This document shows, in pieces, positions 1 to 11,479 of a stretch of DNA of 64,000 nt. Below the pieces are notes generated by a model that saw nothing but the letters and a program-made list of their open reading frames with translations, was not told where the DNA came from and did not search any database. Position 1 is the stretch's first letter; every line of letters begins with the position of its first letter. The stretch comes from Takakia lepidozioides (taxonomy: Eukaryota; Streptophyta; Takakiopsida; Takakiales; Takakiaceae), in contig CM060732.1 in the NCBI GenBank assembly GCA_030704615.1, positions 67,437,053 through 67,501,052 on the forward strand. The letters are read 5' to 3'. The position numbers were made by a program, and so were the translations under genes.

Positions 1-1179
1 TGTATCTACATCGCACACCTCATGTGCAAATCAGGTTGTCAAATCCGATGCATGTTCCGGGTGCGGTGCCATTAGAGGTGCTGAGTGTGAAGTGTGAACA
101 TCACATCAACAGTGGGGTTTTCTTTCTTTTGTTTTTTCTTAAGTTTGGAAGATTATCAAGTCAATTTTTAGATTAATAATTATCTAAGGCAAGTGGCAAA
201 CATGGTCCTTAAGGTTGGAAACTGGATCCAACTCTGGATCTCCAACTGGATCTGAATCCAAGAGCTGAATCTCAACTCTTCCGCAAGTAATTCCAAAGCA
301 CATGGGGGAAGCATCTCGGCAGGAGCACCACTAGACTTACCTTCTATCATTGAAATCAAGGCCCTCTGTATTCTGGGAGATAGCTATGGCGTCACTCTCA
401 GGACTTCTCGCTCACATAGGGGGACGGGCTGGTGGTCCCGATGCCCCGACTTCCCTGAGTGAGAAAGAGAGGTCAGCTGGAAGCACTAGTGAGGGCATCG
501 CTCAACCAGGCTCAATTTTGATGGCTAAGCGGGCCCACCAGATCAGTTTGCCGATGGGCCTGCTCTAAGCAAACTTGGCTTCTGGCAGCAGATTCGTCCA
601 GAGCCACCTGATGGCATTTTCAACCCATTAATTTTCAAAGACCTTGGGCCCCCAACATTGCCACTGGGTTGGATAATGTGCCTGCCAGTATAATGACTGC
701 TTCAATGTCAACTGAACAATATGATCGCCTGATGCAAGCTCCTGGACTTTTTTCCAAAAACCAATCTCTCTTTCTCCCCTTGTTTCTCATGCCAGTGCGG
801 ATTTGCTGCTTGGGGACCCGCGGCTATCATGTTGTCCACTCCACTCACTAGCTCCTCATATTCAACTCAATCCCCCCATTTGTGCAAGCTCGTCTTCAAG
901 CTTCATGGGCGAGATGGAGTTCATCGTCAAGTTGCCGTTTGACCGTTAGTTTACTACTTAATCATTTCGCCCATGTCTTCATTGTCTGCAGGTACCCCCC
1001 TCGCAATCCTGGCTCGCTGGCGTCGTGATTGTGCGCCTCATCGCCTGCCGGTCCAGGCAAGGCTTTTTCTCCATTTTTTACTAAAAGCAGCTTCGGGGAC
1101 GCCAGAGCTCCAGGGGTCCGTGGGCCCAAATCCTTTGGCAGCATCACAGTTGTGCTGCCTGCTCTCTCGATCCTCACCT

Positions 1180-1430
1180 GCGTAATGCTTGGCAGGGTAC
1201 TCGGCCTTCAGCTAGCGCCCACATCTCGTGGGCCCCTCGTTCTATTTGCTGGTCCTTGTCCTTAGGCTTGTCCTCGGACGTGGTTGGTTCTCTCTTAGTT
1301 GGTACTTCTGGGTTCGTCCCTGGCCTGCTGGCATGTTTGCTTCCTGGCCCTCTAGGGGTTTATTTTCTCCCTTGTTATCAATAAAATGTTCGGGCTTCAT
1401 CCCCTTCAACAAAAATAAAATAAAATTGCT
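1180..1430 (+). mobile_element. LINE-like 3' terminus (tentative)
   Basis: C/T- and G-rich, non-coding-looking stretch that ends with an AATAAA-like signal near 1378-1386 and an A-rich tail of AAAATAAAATAAAA type at about 1409-1425. This is how 3' ends of plant non-LTR retrotransposons look. No reverse transcriptase reading frame is visible upstream: 350-1180 contains only short overlapping frames. It could also be the 3' end of an ordinary transcript. Confidence 0.3.
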
Positions 1431-2054
1431 ATAATCCCATTTTTACCCTTATCCAAATCATGCCACACATGTCATTCAGTTTGCAAGTGCAGATTTGTCG
1501 ACCATTTTGCATCTGAAGAGAGGGCAAAGTAATAAAAACATCCTTACATCCATTTGAAAGCCAATCCCATATTCCTTTTTCTAGGAGTCACCACAATCAT
1601 AGTGGCCATAGGCATCTGCAGCAGATTCTTGCATGACTCAAAGTTTCATTCACCTAATATGATGATTGTATGTGAGAGCCATTTGTGAGTAAAAAACTGG
1701 AACATCCACTACTCACATGTTTGTCTGTCAGCCCCAGTTTTCCATTGTTCGATTCACGTACTTGTTATCAAACCAAGAAAGTGCACCCACCTTTGTCAGA
1801 TATATGCATCCACTACATAAGTATGCCTCGTTCTCCTCTTTCCCCCAAGTCCAAACATGAAGGGAACCTAGCACAGACTGTCTTTACAGTATTAGTAGCA
1901 TATATGCCATTGTTGCAATAAGGTCATAAAACAATAAGGGACTAGAGAAAAAATTGTCCATTGTGACAATGTGGCCGTTCTCCTCAAATCTAGACAACAA
2001 CATGGTCACCACATACTATCCCATGCCATGTGCCAAGTCCACATCTTCTACTTC

Positions 2055-3084
2055 ACCAAGATAGACGGCCTCCATCTTATGCACATACTTTGAAGTAGCT
2101 CCAACCAAATACCATGTTTTGATTCCCCGGCTTCTTGCTCATGTACTGTTGTAGTTTAGAGTACTCACCTTTATACCTCACTATCATTTCGTCTACACGT
2201 AGATTCTGCTCGGGTTGCCAAAACTAAGCATATAGGGAATTTTTAGCATCTATCAACCACCTTGTCTTGGCCAACTTATCATGACCAAGGGCTGAACTAT
2301 CTACAACCACCAAAGCAGTAGCAACAAGATGAAGACAATGCAAAATTCCCGCCCAGCGATTACGACTCATAATGTGAGTTATGGAATGACATTTGAAGAA
2401 TTCACTTGTGGCCTTCCTGCAATAACATCTGGTGTTAGGATACTTTTTGACCCCCATAAGTATGTGAACACCCATCCATGCTCGCAATGCCCTCCCTGTC
2501 AAATGATACTGGTCAGCACCGACCACCTTTTTGTTTCTCGGCCTTAGCATTCAAGGTCTGTGCATACACGTTGGTTTGTCTGCGGATCTTCCACATGACT
2601 AACATACTAGGCTGAAATAGGTTAAAAACAATTGGATCAGCATCCTCATCGAATGGAAGCTTAGGGCCCTGCTCATCACCATCCATATAACCTCTTCCAA
2701 TGTATCGTAGTCCGAATTCCACATATCAGCAGCAGACCAATCTTCCCAACACTTAGGTAGGGAATAGTTCCCCAAATCATGGGGGATATTGTTGGTATCC
2801 ACACAGTGTTCCAACATATCAAGATCGCCAAATGCACCCAGGTTGTTTCTGGCTTGCTCATTCGGGTCATAATCAAAATCAGACTCATCCGAACCCGACT
2901 CAATATTGTCAGAATCGCATGAATCATCCGCAGGCATGCCCAAAATTTCATGCATTGGCACAGATGCTTCATGGTTGTCTAAATCCACAACTTCACGAAA
3001 ACAGGAGGATACACTATGCGCACCAAAACCAAAAAAAAAAAGATACAATGAAGAGATCGCATTTTCCCACAATGTTCGATCCAA
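2055..3084 (-). pseudogene. piggyBac-like transposase relic (DDE_Tnp_1_7 type)
   Basis: Read on the minus strand, an acidic leader rich in Asp/Ser (about 2970-2780) leads to a segment with PIVFNLF and TNVYAQ (about 2640-2560). A frame change then enters LTGRALRAWMGVHILMGVKKYP and MSRNRW (about 2500-2320). In the same frame after one TAG codon (2224-2226) comes LRVDEMIVRYKG followed by LQQYMSKKP (about 2205-2120). The order TN..Y, lGi..lP, MSR.R, VDEm.v.fkGR, L.QYmp.KP is that of piggyBac-family transposases, with the VDE acid being a catalytic position. The rest of the catalytic core downstream of about 2055 is lost in stops. One frameshift plus stops mark it as dead. The family assignment rests on motif order only. 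Confidence 0.6.
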
Positions 3085-3281
3085 GTTTTCTCAAGAACAG
3101 CCCCATAAACAAAATTGCACACAAGTTCAGATGAGAAGGAATTAGCCACATTCCAAATGCAGGTTTAATACAGCAACCTTGACAGTGCATCCGACATGAC
3201 CAAAATCGACCCGGCCACTTTGGTTATGCCCAACGACATCCCCTGCAACTTCATAGCGAGTAGGTAGAGATACTAGAAACA

Positions 3282-3685
3282 TCAGATAAGGACAGAATCT
3301 TGCTTACCCAAAGACCTTGCCAGTGTTTCAGTCTCATATTGGGAATTGAAAGACCTCTCAAAATCCAACCAACATTTGTTGTCCCTCAACACAAAATTCA
3401 CCTTAGGCGGAAAACCATGAGAATGTTCCTCCTCCCTTTGCTCAACCCAACCAGGTATCTCAACTGCTTGCCTCCTCCACAAATACCTGATGAAAGGATA
3501 TTGGCCATAGAATTTGTGCAGGTCTCATCAACTCCAAAATTAATGTAGTCGTCGTTCAGCGGCATACCTACCAACTGAGTGACTTGCTTTGGAGATGCGC
3601 CCAACTGGCCAGCCCATTTTGTGATGACCTCTGCTTCTGTAGCAAGATATAAAGGTGCCGGGGGAGGGGAATTTCCAGACCCCAT
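3282..3685 (-). other. Unidentified coding-like segment upstream of the piggyBac relic
   Basis: Two overlapping minus-strand frames, 3398-3685 and 3282-3482, look protein-like: balanced composition and phrases such as ITKWAGQLGA and NKCWLDFERSFN. The second frame contains AVEIPGWVEQREEE. They lie just upstream of the acidic leader of the transposase relic on the same strand, so they may be its N-terminal exons or a separate short gene. I recognise no domain, and no confident splice joint links the pieces. Confidence 0.3.
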
Positions 3686-3689
3686 TCCT

Positions 3690-4600
3690 CACACAAACTC
3701 AGCTAAACCCCTAAGCGACGACAGAACCCTGACAACCGCCTTCGCTCGATGAAGCCTTCAACCAAAAATCAGCAATGTAGACTAGGCAAATACAACACAA
3801 GGGAGAGCAAGAAAGTATGGAAATACGGTGCAAGATAGAGCGTTCAGGCGAGAGACAAGTAGCATTGTAGAGCAACGACAACCTGCACATAACCAACGGC
3901 AACTTGCATGGAAAGTCCCACGAGTAAGACATAAAGCACGACGGCCATGGAATCCTAAGTGGTTAGGAAAACGTGGGGAGATGAGAATGCAAGAGAGGCG
4001 GGCCGCGGGAGCTGGCCACTAGACCCCCCATCACGAGTAACGACATAACTTTTCCATAACCCTTAATCTAATCAATGGGTAAATGGATTTGGGTAGCCCA
4101 CTTGGCTGCCCAGTCCACCGCACAAATTTCACTAAATAATTTGGCAAAATCTACAAAAAAATATCAACAATCAAATTCACCTGAAAGTACTAAATCATCC
4201 TTCAATAAATTAACCTAGTTATGCATGCCCGCGAATTTTCAGTGGACACGTCATAACGACTATGGTTCCCTCGCACCCTCTTTACCCATGCCCCACACGT
4301 TAAGGCACATATGTGGGCCCGCCTAACTCTATGCCTTGGTCTAGCTTGCTAAAGTGGGGCTCACCAATGCCCTCAACACTTCCGGCGCATTTCGTGCACA
4401 AGCCAACCCAACCCAACTCAAAGTAGTTATCTTCACGATTACTGGTCATTGTTACTCATATGGAAGTGATTGTTGAGAGTGATTTTGAAATGGAGCTTAA
4501 AAGTGTGTTTCATGGAAGACGAGTCTTAGTGTTAGTGTAACATGCATCTAAGAGGAGCTTGAGGGGGACAATAAGGTCATTCCTATCAATTTTAAAATTG
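3690..4600. other. No gene seen; AT-rich spacer
   Basis: No reading frame here has recognisable motifs. The 3828-4022 plus-strand frame is Arg/Gln-rich, has no start context and no homology that I can see. Confidence 0.4.
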
Positions 4601-5620
4601 TCCAATTACTTTGCAAAAGGTTGAGTCATGTTTGTTGGGCACCTGCCGGAAGGTTGTTCTTAGATTTTAAAATTGCTCAAACATACATGTTAGTATACCC
4701 TATGGAGTGTTGTCACTGCTTACCATTTAATTATATTTTGATGGGTACTTGTCGGAAGGTCAATGTTCTTGTTAAATTGCTCAATCCAAACACGTTGGTG
4801 CAACCTCCGGAAGATTGATCCCATCATTTTTCAAAGTTTATAAAATTCAAACAATTACGTTTACTACCTTATGGAAGGTTGTTTATACCATGAGTCATGT
4901 TTGATGGGTACTTGTCAGAAGGTTGTTCTTGTAAAGTTACTCGATCCAAACACGTCGATGCAACCCCTAAGAGATTGTTCCCATCATTTTCAAAATTTAT
5001 AAAATCCAAACAAATATATTTATTACCGTACGGAAGGTTGTTTATATGATTGAGTCATGTTTGATGGGTACATGTCGGAAGGCTGTTCTTGTAAAATTGC
5101 TCAATCCAAACATGTCGGTGCAACCCCTGGGAGATTATTATTGTTTTCAAAATTTATAAAATCCAAACAAATATGTTTACTAAAAGGAAAGTTTAACGCC
5201 TCCCGAAGGGAACGTAAATAATGGTGTCTCTTCACCACAAGGGCTACTGCCTTCCAGCTGAAAGGTGGACACCTTCATGACATACTAGACCGTGGTTTGA
5301 ACCCACAACCACATCCAACGTGGTATGTGCCCATTACCACTGGTACATGTTGGTTATCATATGTTTACTACCTTGTTTATGCCATTGAGTCATGTTTGAT
5401 GGGTACATGTCGAAAGGTTGCTCCTATCAATTTTAGAATTGCTCAATCCAAACGTGGTGTACCCTCCTTAAGATTGTTTAATATATATATATTTAAATTG
5501 TATATGATCCAAACAAATATATTTAATATCTTACGGAAGGTTGTTTTGCTGAGTTGCACTTGATGGATACCTGCCGGCAGGAGTATGTCAATTTTAGATT
5601 GTTCAATACATATATGTTAA
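4600..5620. repeat. Diverged tandem repeats, about 170-190 bp period
   Basis: A unit containing GAGTCATGTTTGATGGGTAC, then TCGGAAGGTTGTTCTTGT, TTGCTCAATCCAAAC, TGCAACCCC and TATAAAATCCAAACAAATAT recurs at about 4621, 4886, 5053 and 5386, with single blocks elsewhere up to 5620. Copies differ by many substitutions and indels, so the array is old. The 5200-5346 segment interrupts it (SINE-like element). A block of the same sequence also appears near 6340-6400. Confidence 0.75.
5200..5346 (-). mobile_element. SINE-like element, tRNA-type promoter (copy 1)
   Basis: On the minus strand an A-box-like TGGTAATGGGC (5339-5329) is followed 36 bases on by a B-box-like GGTTCAAACC (5303-5294). Then comes a body ending in GGCAGTAGCCC and GTGAAGAGACACCAT (about 5263-5220). 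The same body occurs on the plus strand at 38290-38357, where it is also preceded by A- and B-box-like sequences. Two copies sharing a tRNA-like head and a common body are the hallmark of a SINE. The element interrupts a tandem repeat, which supports insertion. Confidence 0.5.
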
Positions 5621-5979
5621 GTGGGCTCTCACTTTCGATTAATTGGGTCTTACGAAGGTAGGGTCGCCTCCGCCTTCCCCTACAACCACCCGGTAGGTCT
5701 ACTCGCGGGTCTGGGTCTCCTCAAGTGGAACTGTAGGGTCTACTTGCAAGTCCGGGGGCTGCTCAGGTCCAACTGTAGGATCTACTCGCCCCGGTCCGGC
5801 TCCACTCGTCGCGCGCCGTAACCTGCGGGATTTACAAATTTTTCGGGAAAACTCGCCCATTAAAGGACCATCATTAATGCACATGCAGCGCCAGCCAAAG
5901 TTGAACCACCTCACAAATACCAATCAATGCGCCCAACCATCGCATTACCTACTATACCAACAATTGTTTTATGTCTTAT

Positions 5980-6060
5980 CCTTTAGGGCCCACCCCCAAA
6001 AGGGTGCACTAGCCACAAAGGCGAACGCCCGGATTGGGCCAGTCTTCTCTCTCTATGTCT
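5980..6060. repeat. Dispersed hairpin repeat, GAAGACT family (diverged copy)
   Basis: Contains TAGGGCCCACCCCCAAAAGG and GGGCCAGTCTTCTCTCTC. These align with 18750-18835, where the repeat is better preserved. Related reverse-orientation copies lie at 33137-33190 and 49238-49282. Confidence 0.5.
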
Positions 6061-6436
6061 TATCCTAGAAAACAGCCCTCTCTATGTCTTATCCTAGAAA
6101 ACAGCCGGGGGCAGGCCCAATGTGGCGTAAGAAGGTGGACCGAAGGTGGACCCACCTTCGTAGTGGGATCCAGTGGACCCCTACATCTACAGACCCGGGA
6201 GCCTACCTAGTAGACATGGGTCATGGGTTGCGGCGGGGCCACCTGAAACCACCCGTACTATCCAGGGCCCACGTGAGTATTTAAGACCCAATTTATTTAT
6301 AATGAGAAGCTCTTAAGTGTACCCTCCCGAAGTTATTTCTATCATTTGTAGATTGCATAAATTCCGAACAAATATGTTTCTCATATGGAAGGTTGTTCCT
6401 ATCAACTCTGATGTATATATCTGTCTCCTGTTCTTA

Positions 6437-6464
6437 AATATATATATATATATATATATATATA
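6437..6464. repeat. (TA)n microsatellite
   Basis: A run of about 13 uninterrupted TA dinucleotides. Confidence 0.95.
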
Positions 6465-6599
6465 CCAACTAAAAGGTTGTTGTTGCCAATTCTTTTGAGG
6501 TCGGTGTGTTGGTCTTGATATCATGTTTCAAGACAAGAAAAATACGTCCTAAACTTCAAGCGCTCTCAAAATTATATGTATATCTTAGCTGATTTTACA

Positions 6600-7850
6600 A
6601 AAACAAATGGATGAGTAGTAGCTAGGTTGGGGAGTGGGCACATGGGCCAAGTAGACCGGCAGGGGAGAAAAGGCTGGCCTAGCAAAATGTTTAGAGGTTG
6701 GCCAGCAAGAGGGCATGAAGAGGGGCAACAACACAAAGGGCAGCAAGTGGGGCAGCCCCACATGTATGGTCAAGCGAGACATGGAGTCGGACAACCCCTC
6801 ATGTGTGGTTAGGCGAGCAAGAGTTTTGGCTAGTCAAAGGGCATGCAGTGGGGCAACCCCACAGTGTGGTCAGACGAGCAAGAGTTTCGGCTAGTCAGGG
6901 GAGAAAAGGCTGGCCTAGCAAAATGTTTAGAGGTTGGCCAGCAAGAGGGCATGAAGAGGGGCAACAACACAAAGGGCAGCAAGTGGGGCAGCCCCACATG
7001 TATGGTCAAGCGAGACATGGAGTCGGACAACCCCTCATGTGTGGTTAGGCGAGCAAGAGTTTTGGCTAGTCAAAGGGCATGCAGTGGGGCAACCCCACAG
7101 TGTGGTTAGACGAGCAAGAGTTTCGGCTAGTCAAAGGGCGTCAAGTGGGGCAACCTCACATGTATGGTCAGTCAAGTATGGTCAGTCAAGCAGGATGCTC
7201 TACTTTTGGCTAGTCAAAGGGCATTAAGTGGGCAATCCCACAGGTGTTGTGAGGCGAGCAAGAGCTTTGGCTAGTCAAAGGGCACCAAGTGGGACAACCC
7301 CACATGTGTGGTGAGGCGAGCAAGAGTTTTGGCTACTCAAAGGGCATGAAGCGGGGTCAAGTAAGGCATAAAGTGGGTAACCACACATGTATGGTCAGGC
7401 GAGCAAGCGTTTGGATGCCCTTTTGGCTACTCAAAGGGCATGAAGTGGGTTCAAGCAAGGCATGAAGTGGGGAACCCAACATGAGTGGTTAGGCGAGAAA
7501 GAATTTGGCTAGTCAAAGGCATCAAGTGTGGCAACCTCACATGTGTGATCACACGAGCCAGAGTTTTGGCTACTCAAAGGGCATGAAGTGGGGTCAAGCA
7601 AGGCATGCAGTGGGACAACCCCACATGTGTGGTCAGCCCAGTAAGAGTTTTGGCTACTCAAGGGGCATGAAGTGGGGCAATCCCACATGTGTGGTGAGGC
7701 AAGAGACTTGGCTAGTCAAAGGGCATCAAGTGGGGCAACCCCACATGGGGCGAGCAAGAGGTTTGGCTAGTCAAAGGGCATCAAGTGTGGCAACCCCACA
7801 TGTCTCGTCAGGCATGCCGACGGGGCAACATGGAGCCACTGTCATTACGG
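6600..7850. repeat. Minisatellite array with a 236-bp higher-order duplication
   Basis: The core unit, about 55-70 bp, runs TTTGGCTAGTCAAAGGGCAT, (C)AAGTGGGGCAACCCCACATG, TGTGGTCAGGCGAGCAAGAG. More than ten variable copies follow each other to 7850. Bases 6660-6895 and 6896-7131 are two copies of a longer 236-bp unit that differ at one position that I could find (6871 C versus 7107 T), so this duplication is very recent compared with the rest. Open frames across the array are a by-product of the repeat and not genes. GGGGCAACCCC is a short self-complementary hairpin in every unit. Confidence 0.9.
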
Positions 7851-7997
7851 CGGGACTACCTAATTAGTGGCGTTGGTGCACAACCTACTTGTTGGTACCG
7901 TACTCCTACAGTCCATTGCAATCAGTTTTTTTTTCACTTTGCCAAAATCGCAGGCGGGGCCACATGCTAACTCTACCTAGTGCCTATGTGGTGAGAA

Positions 7998-8505
7998 TAA
8001 CGTATAGGGTAAGGCCCCAGGACAGGGGCCTTCCTGAAATAGGGGGGCCAGTGCTGTAATCATACTACTATCGAGAACCAGCAGATATTACGTACAGGGT
8101 AATGCCCTGAGTGGAGGGCATTCCTGGATTTAAGGGCCTGACGCCAAGGGCAGTAGCCCAAGGGGAAGACCCGCAAATGCCCAACACCAGGGGCATTACC
8201 CTCCACAAAGAAATGCCAAAAAAATTAAAAAATAACTAATGGCCAGTGCACTCCACATTGCGTAATGCACTCGAGGGAGCTGATGGGGTGCATTCGGCCA
8301 GGTGAAATGCACCCAGATGAATTCTGCTTTTTAACGGCACGATAAATACAATTTTTTTTGGCAGTGCTTTACAATTAAGTGAATATTCCAATACTATGAA
8401 ACAGGACTGGGCCTTCCTGAAATAAGGGGCCCGCCACGAGGCGGTGGCCCACTGCGGCCCAAGTTTCAGGAAGGCCCCCCTCAGAGGGCCTTACCCGGTG
8501 TACAG
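7998..8505. mobile_element. Nested GC-rich foldback (hairpin) elements
   Basis: Two interleaved hairpins. The first family has ends like ACGTATAGGGTAAGGCCC and an inner stem GGGCCTTCCTGAAATAAGG paired with TTTCAGGAAGGCCC; pieces lie at 7998-8050 and 8406-8505. A second, related hairpin (8090-8213) has GGGTAATGCCC paired with GGGCATTACCC. The arrangement suggests one foldback inserted into another. The complete, inverted counterpart is at 15872-15980. No coding capacity. Confidence 0.65.
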
Positions 8506-8511
8506 AAATAG

Positions 8512-8806
8512 GCTCAAATTTCTTTACGAGCATACAGTTTGGATTCATTTCCATCTATGGCCACGATTGCTAGATGGCATCTTTCCTGTGAGCAATCCCT
8601 GTTTTTCCGGAAATCGACTGGTGGAAAAGATAAAGATAAAGATAAAGAAAAGAAATAGATATATAGCTGGAAGGAAAATATGGAAAGAAAATATGAGGAG
8701 GAACCTTACGGGCCGTAAGGTGCTTCCAGAGGAGGAAGCCTAAGGTCGAGAGGATGACACTTTTCGCCTTGGAAGGTACCCTCCACATACACTAAGAAAT
8801 TTGAGC
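8512..8806. mobile_element. Foldback element with GCTCAAATTTCTTA termini (long copy)
   Basis: Begins GCTCAAATTTCTTTAC and ends with the complement, AAGAAATTTGAGC. A second, shorter copy in opposite orientation lies at 15722-15862 and shares CCTTACG..CGTAAGGTGC, GAGGATG-type and CATCTATGGCC/GGCCGTAGATG blocks. The extra 150 bp here includes an A-rich segment (8625-8700). Both copies abut the GGCCTTCCTGAAATAAGG hairpin, so the two elements moved or were duplicated as a pair. Confidence 0.6.
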
Positions 8807-9364
8807 CAGTTCTTTACAATGTGACAGGGTTAGAAAAGCTGTTTTAGCTCGTCCATGTTGACAAAATTAGGCTTCCAATGTTCAACTGGAGCTTTTTCAT
8901 CGGGAGCCTAATTTTGGCAAAATTTTGGATTTTTACCCCATAATTCCTTTGTACAAGTACCATACATTGCTGTCAGATTTGACGGCACGGTGCCAAAATA
9001 ATTATTTTTTGGAGGCTGAGTCCATTGGGCACCTCATATTTTATACTCCAGGTTTCGGCAGTTTAGGATTGAAATTTTATCGCCACCTGCAATACAAGCT
9101 TGCGGTATGAGCTCCGCATCTTTAGAGGCCGCACGCGGCCTCTGAGATTTTGAGATTTTCCAAATTTTCTTATTTTTGGACAAGCTGAGTATGTAATACT
9201 TCTGGATTTTTAGACATATCACTTGAGTTAACTCAAAAATTTCAACAACCCAAAATAAAATTAATTTGTGTCGAATCTGCCAGCAACGTAGGGTAGCTGA
9301 CCCATTTTGCGGGTCAAAATTTGGCATCAGACAAAAAAAAAAAAAAAAAGTGCTCGCAACAAAG

Positions 9365-9775
9365 TTAGTTGTCGGCACAACTTCACGACTTAGTTGGTGG
9401 TATTGTGACAAAAGACCATGACTCACGAAAGACGACTTACTTGTATGAGAGGCTACTTACAGTTCCCATCTTTCTTTCTATGTCTGATACTGGTTCTGGA
9501 TTCATCGATATGGTTCCTCTCCTCCTCAATCTTCTCCCCTGTATATGTGTTCTTTCCTTCTTAGTCCATGATCTGTTCTTTGGGCCCATCGGCCCGGAGT
9601 TTCCCAGTGTCCAGATACATGTACTCTTTCTTTCTAGAATCGCTAGAACATTAATTGTGGTTTCTGGATTTGTTCCTCTCTCATGTTTTCATCCATTTTG
9701 TCCCATAAGCTCTACGAGCTTTCCGCGGACGTTATAAAGCACCATTTCATTTCATTTCATTTCATTTCTTCCAGG
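9365..9775 (+). mobile_element. Possible LINE/SINE 3' end with ATTTC-repeat tail
   Basis: Pyrimidine-rich stretch ending in TATAAAGCACC followed by four to five ATTTC repeats (9742-9768). Short pentanucleotide tails of this kind close many plant non-LTR elements. The 9369-9737 reading frame has no recognisable domain, and its Leu/Phe/Ser richness follows from the base composition. Confidence 0.3.
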
Positions 9776-9779
9776 CTCA

Positions 9780-10486
9780 GGTTCTCTTTTGCAGAGGTTC
9801 TCCTTCTCACTGTTCTAAGCACTACGATGTTTATTGAGGAAAAGGAGGCTCATTGATGTTCTCTAGGACCATTAGGCCCCTGACGGATGAGTTGCGACTT
9901 TCTTTCTTCGAGCTAGAGCCTTAGCTCGCTCGAGCATTATCGGGCCCATCTCTCTTTGTCACTCCGATCCAACACTGCAATTCTAGTCATACTGCCTGTA
10001 CATCCCTCACGCTTCCTATGATTTCTCCAGGATTTCACTAATAATCTGATCCGAAGGACTACAATGTTACAAGGGTACAGCTCGGGTTTTCCTTCCTCTC
10101 CCAGACTCTCTAATTTAGGCACTACCACACAGGGGCACTTGCTCAGTTCAGGCCCAGTCAGAGCTCGAGACTGATAGTAATTGCGCTCACATGCTGTGGG
10201 GTCGCATGGCATTGCTACTGCTCACAAGAGTCCAGATAGCTCAGATAGATAATCACAGACCTAATCTAGTAGGTGCGACTTATGAGAGATCATAGAACTA
10301 GAAACTAGAAGATGCTGCGTCGCACTTCAAAACTCAAGTCTTAGTTACGCTAAAGTTCGTGGCAGCTTGTACTGGCACTGGCGGTATCTTTGTTTGTCCC
10401 ATGAACACCTCCAGCAATTGAGAATTCTCTCCTTGAATTAGTGCGAAATCGGATTTGCATGTAATAGTCGAATTTCTTAGAAAAGT
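9780..10486. other. No gene seen
   Basis: Spacer upstream of the glycosyltransferase region. The minus-strand frame at 9937-10212 has no recognisable motif. Promoter elements for the downstream gene presumably lie here, but none stands out. Confidence 0.4.
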
Positions 10487-10706
10487 ATGCAAGGCATTTC
10501 AGCGCTTGTTGGGGCGCTCCGAGTCTACAACTTCGAGGCCAAGGTATGGCGGCCCAAGGGTTTTAATGGGATCTTAATACGGAAGGCCCTAGGTGGGCTT
10601 TGCATTATTGTGACACTGATATTTTTGACAGTATCTACACAAGTCCTGACTGCATGGCAACCACAATATTGCAAAAGTCAATCTGTGGAAGAAAGTTGTC
10701 GAAGGT
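10487..10706 (+). CDS. Candidate first exon: signal-anchor of the glycosyltransferase
   Basis: An ATG at 10487 opens a frame with a short basic leader and then one clear membrane segment (GLCIIVTLIFLTVSTQVL, about residues 36-53). This is the topology expected of a type II Golgi glycosyltransferase. A usable donor, CGAAG|GTACTG, lies at 10706/10707. The large glycosyltransferase frame downstream has no membrane anchor of its own and is preceded by an acceptor-like CTTACAG (11384-11390), so this exon may supply its N-terminus. However, the phases of this donor and that acceptor do not match directly, so at least one more small exon would be needed between them. Linkage is an inference. Confidence 0.4.
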
Positions 10707-11479
10707 ACTGCACTATACTTCGAGTATCCACTGAGAATTTTCTATTAAGCTTCCAAACTAGGTGACTAGAAATGATGTACATCAGGACTGCTCTCTCGAC
10801 TGCTCTTCGATTAGATGTGAAGACATCACCTTACAAGTATAGCACATGGGGTTCTCTAGTTATCTGTACTTGCGGCCTATTGATGCCGCAGTAGCAGTGC
10901 GAACTCTTCTCAGGTGAAGAGAACCGGCAAGTGGGTAGTAGTGCTTATAAGAACATTTGTAACTACATTTCTCAACCTGCAATGTCCACCTTACTCGTCT
11001 CATGATATTTGAAGTACTGGGAGAACTACGTGGCCGCGCATTAGACAGTTTAGCATCTGAACAGTCTGAACGAGCCTCGATATTCAAGATATAGCACTCC
11101 ACAGTGGTAGGTTTCAAGATATAGCGATAAAGAACTGCAGTAACGTCACCATGCATCATTTTGCATCGAGAGAGAGAACGTTAGCGTAAGGGCCTCTTCC
11201 CCTTGCATACTTGCATACTTGTATCTAGCTAGAATTAATGTCATACATCCAGTCTAGACGTCCATCAGTCTAGATGTCCAGTTTAATATCATACGTACGT
11301 AATAGATATGATCATTGTGATAGGAGCTAGACTGATGGAGTAAGGGTGATTCGATTGGGTGAAGGTGCGGGCTTTTGCACCGTCTTACAGAGAGACAACC
11401 TGCACTACATAACAATGATCAATCACATGGAAAGATCGAAAATGGGGTCGAAGTGGGTGACGATGGGGGAACAGAGAAA

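Noticed and set aside
6627-7868. Series of 60-120-residue reading frames with repeated phrases such as VGQPH and RARV
   Set aside because: They are translations of the minisatellite in whichever frame avoids stops; both strands are open and copy number varies by slippage.
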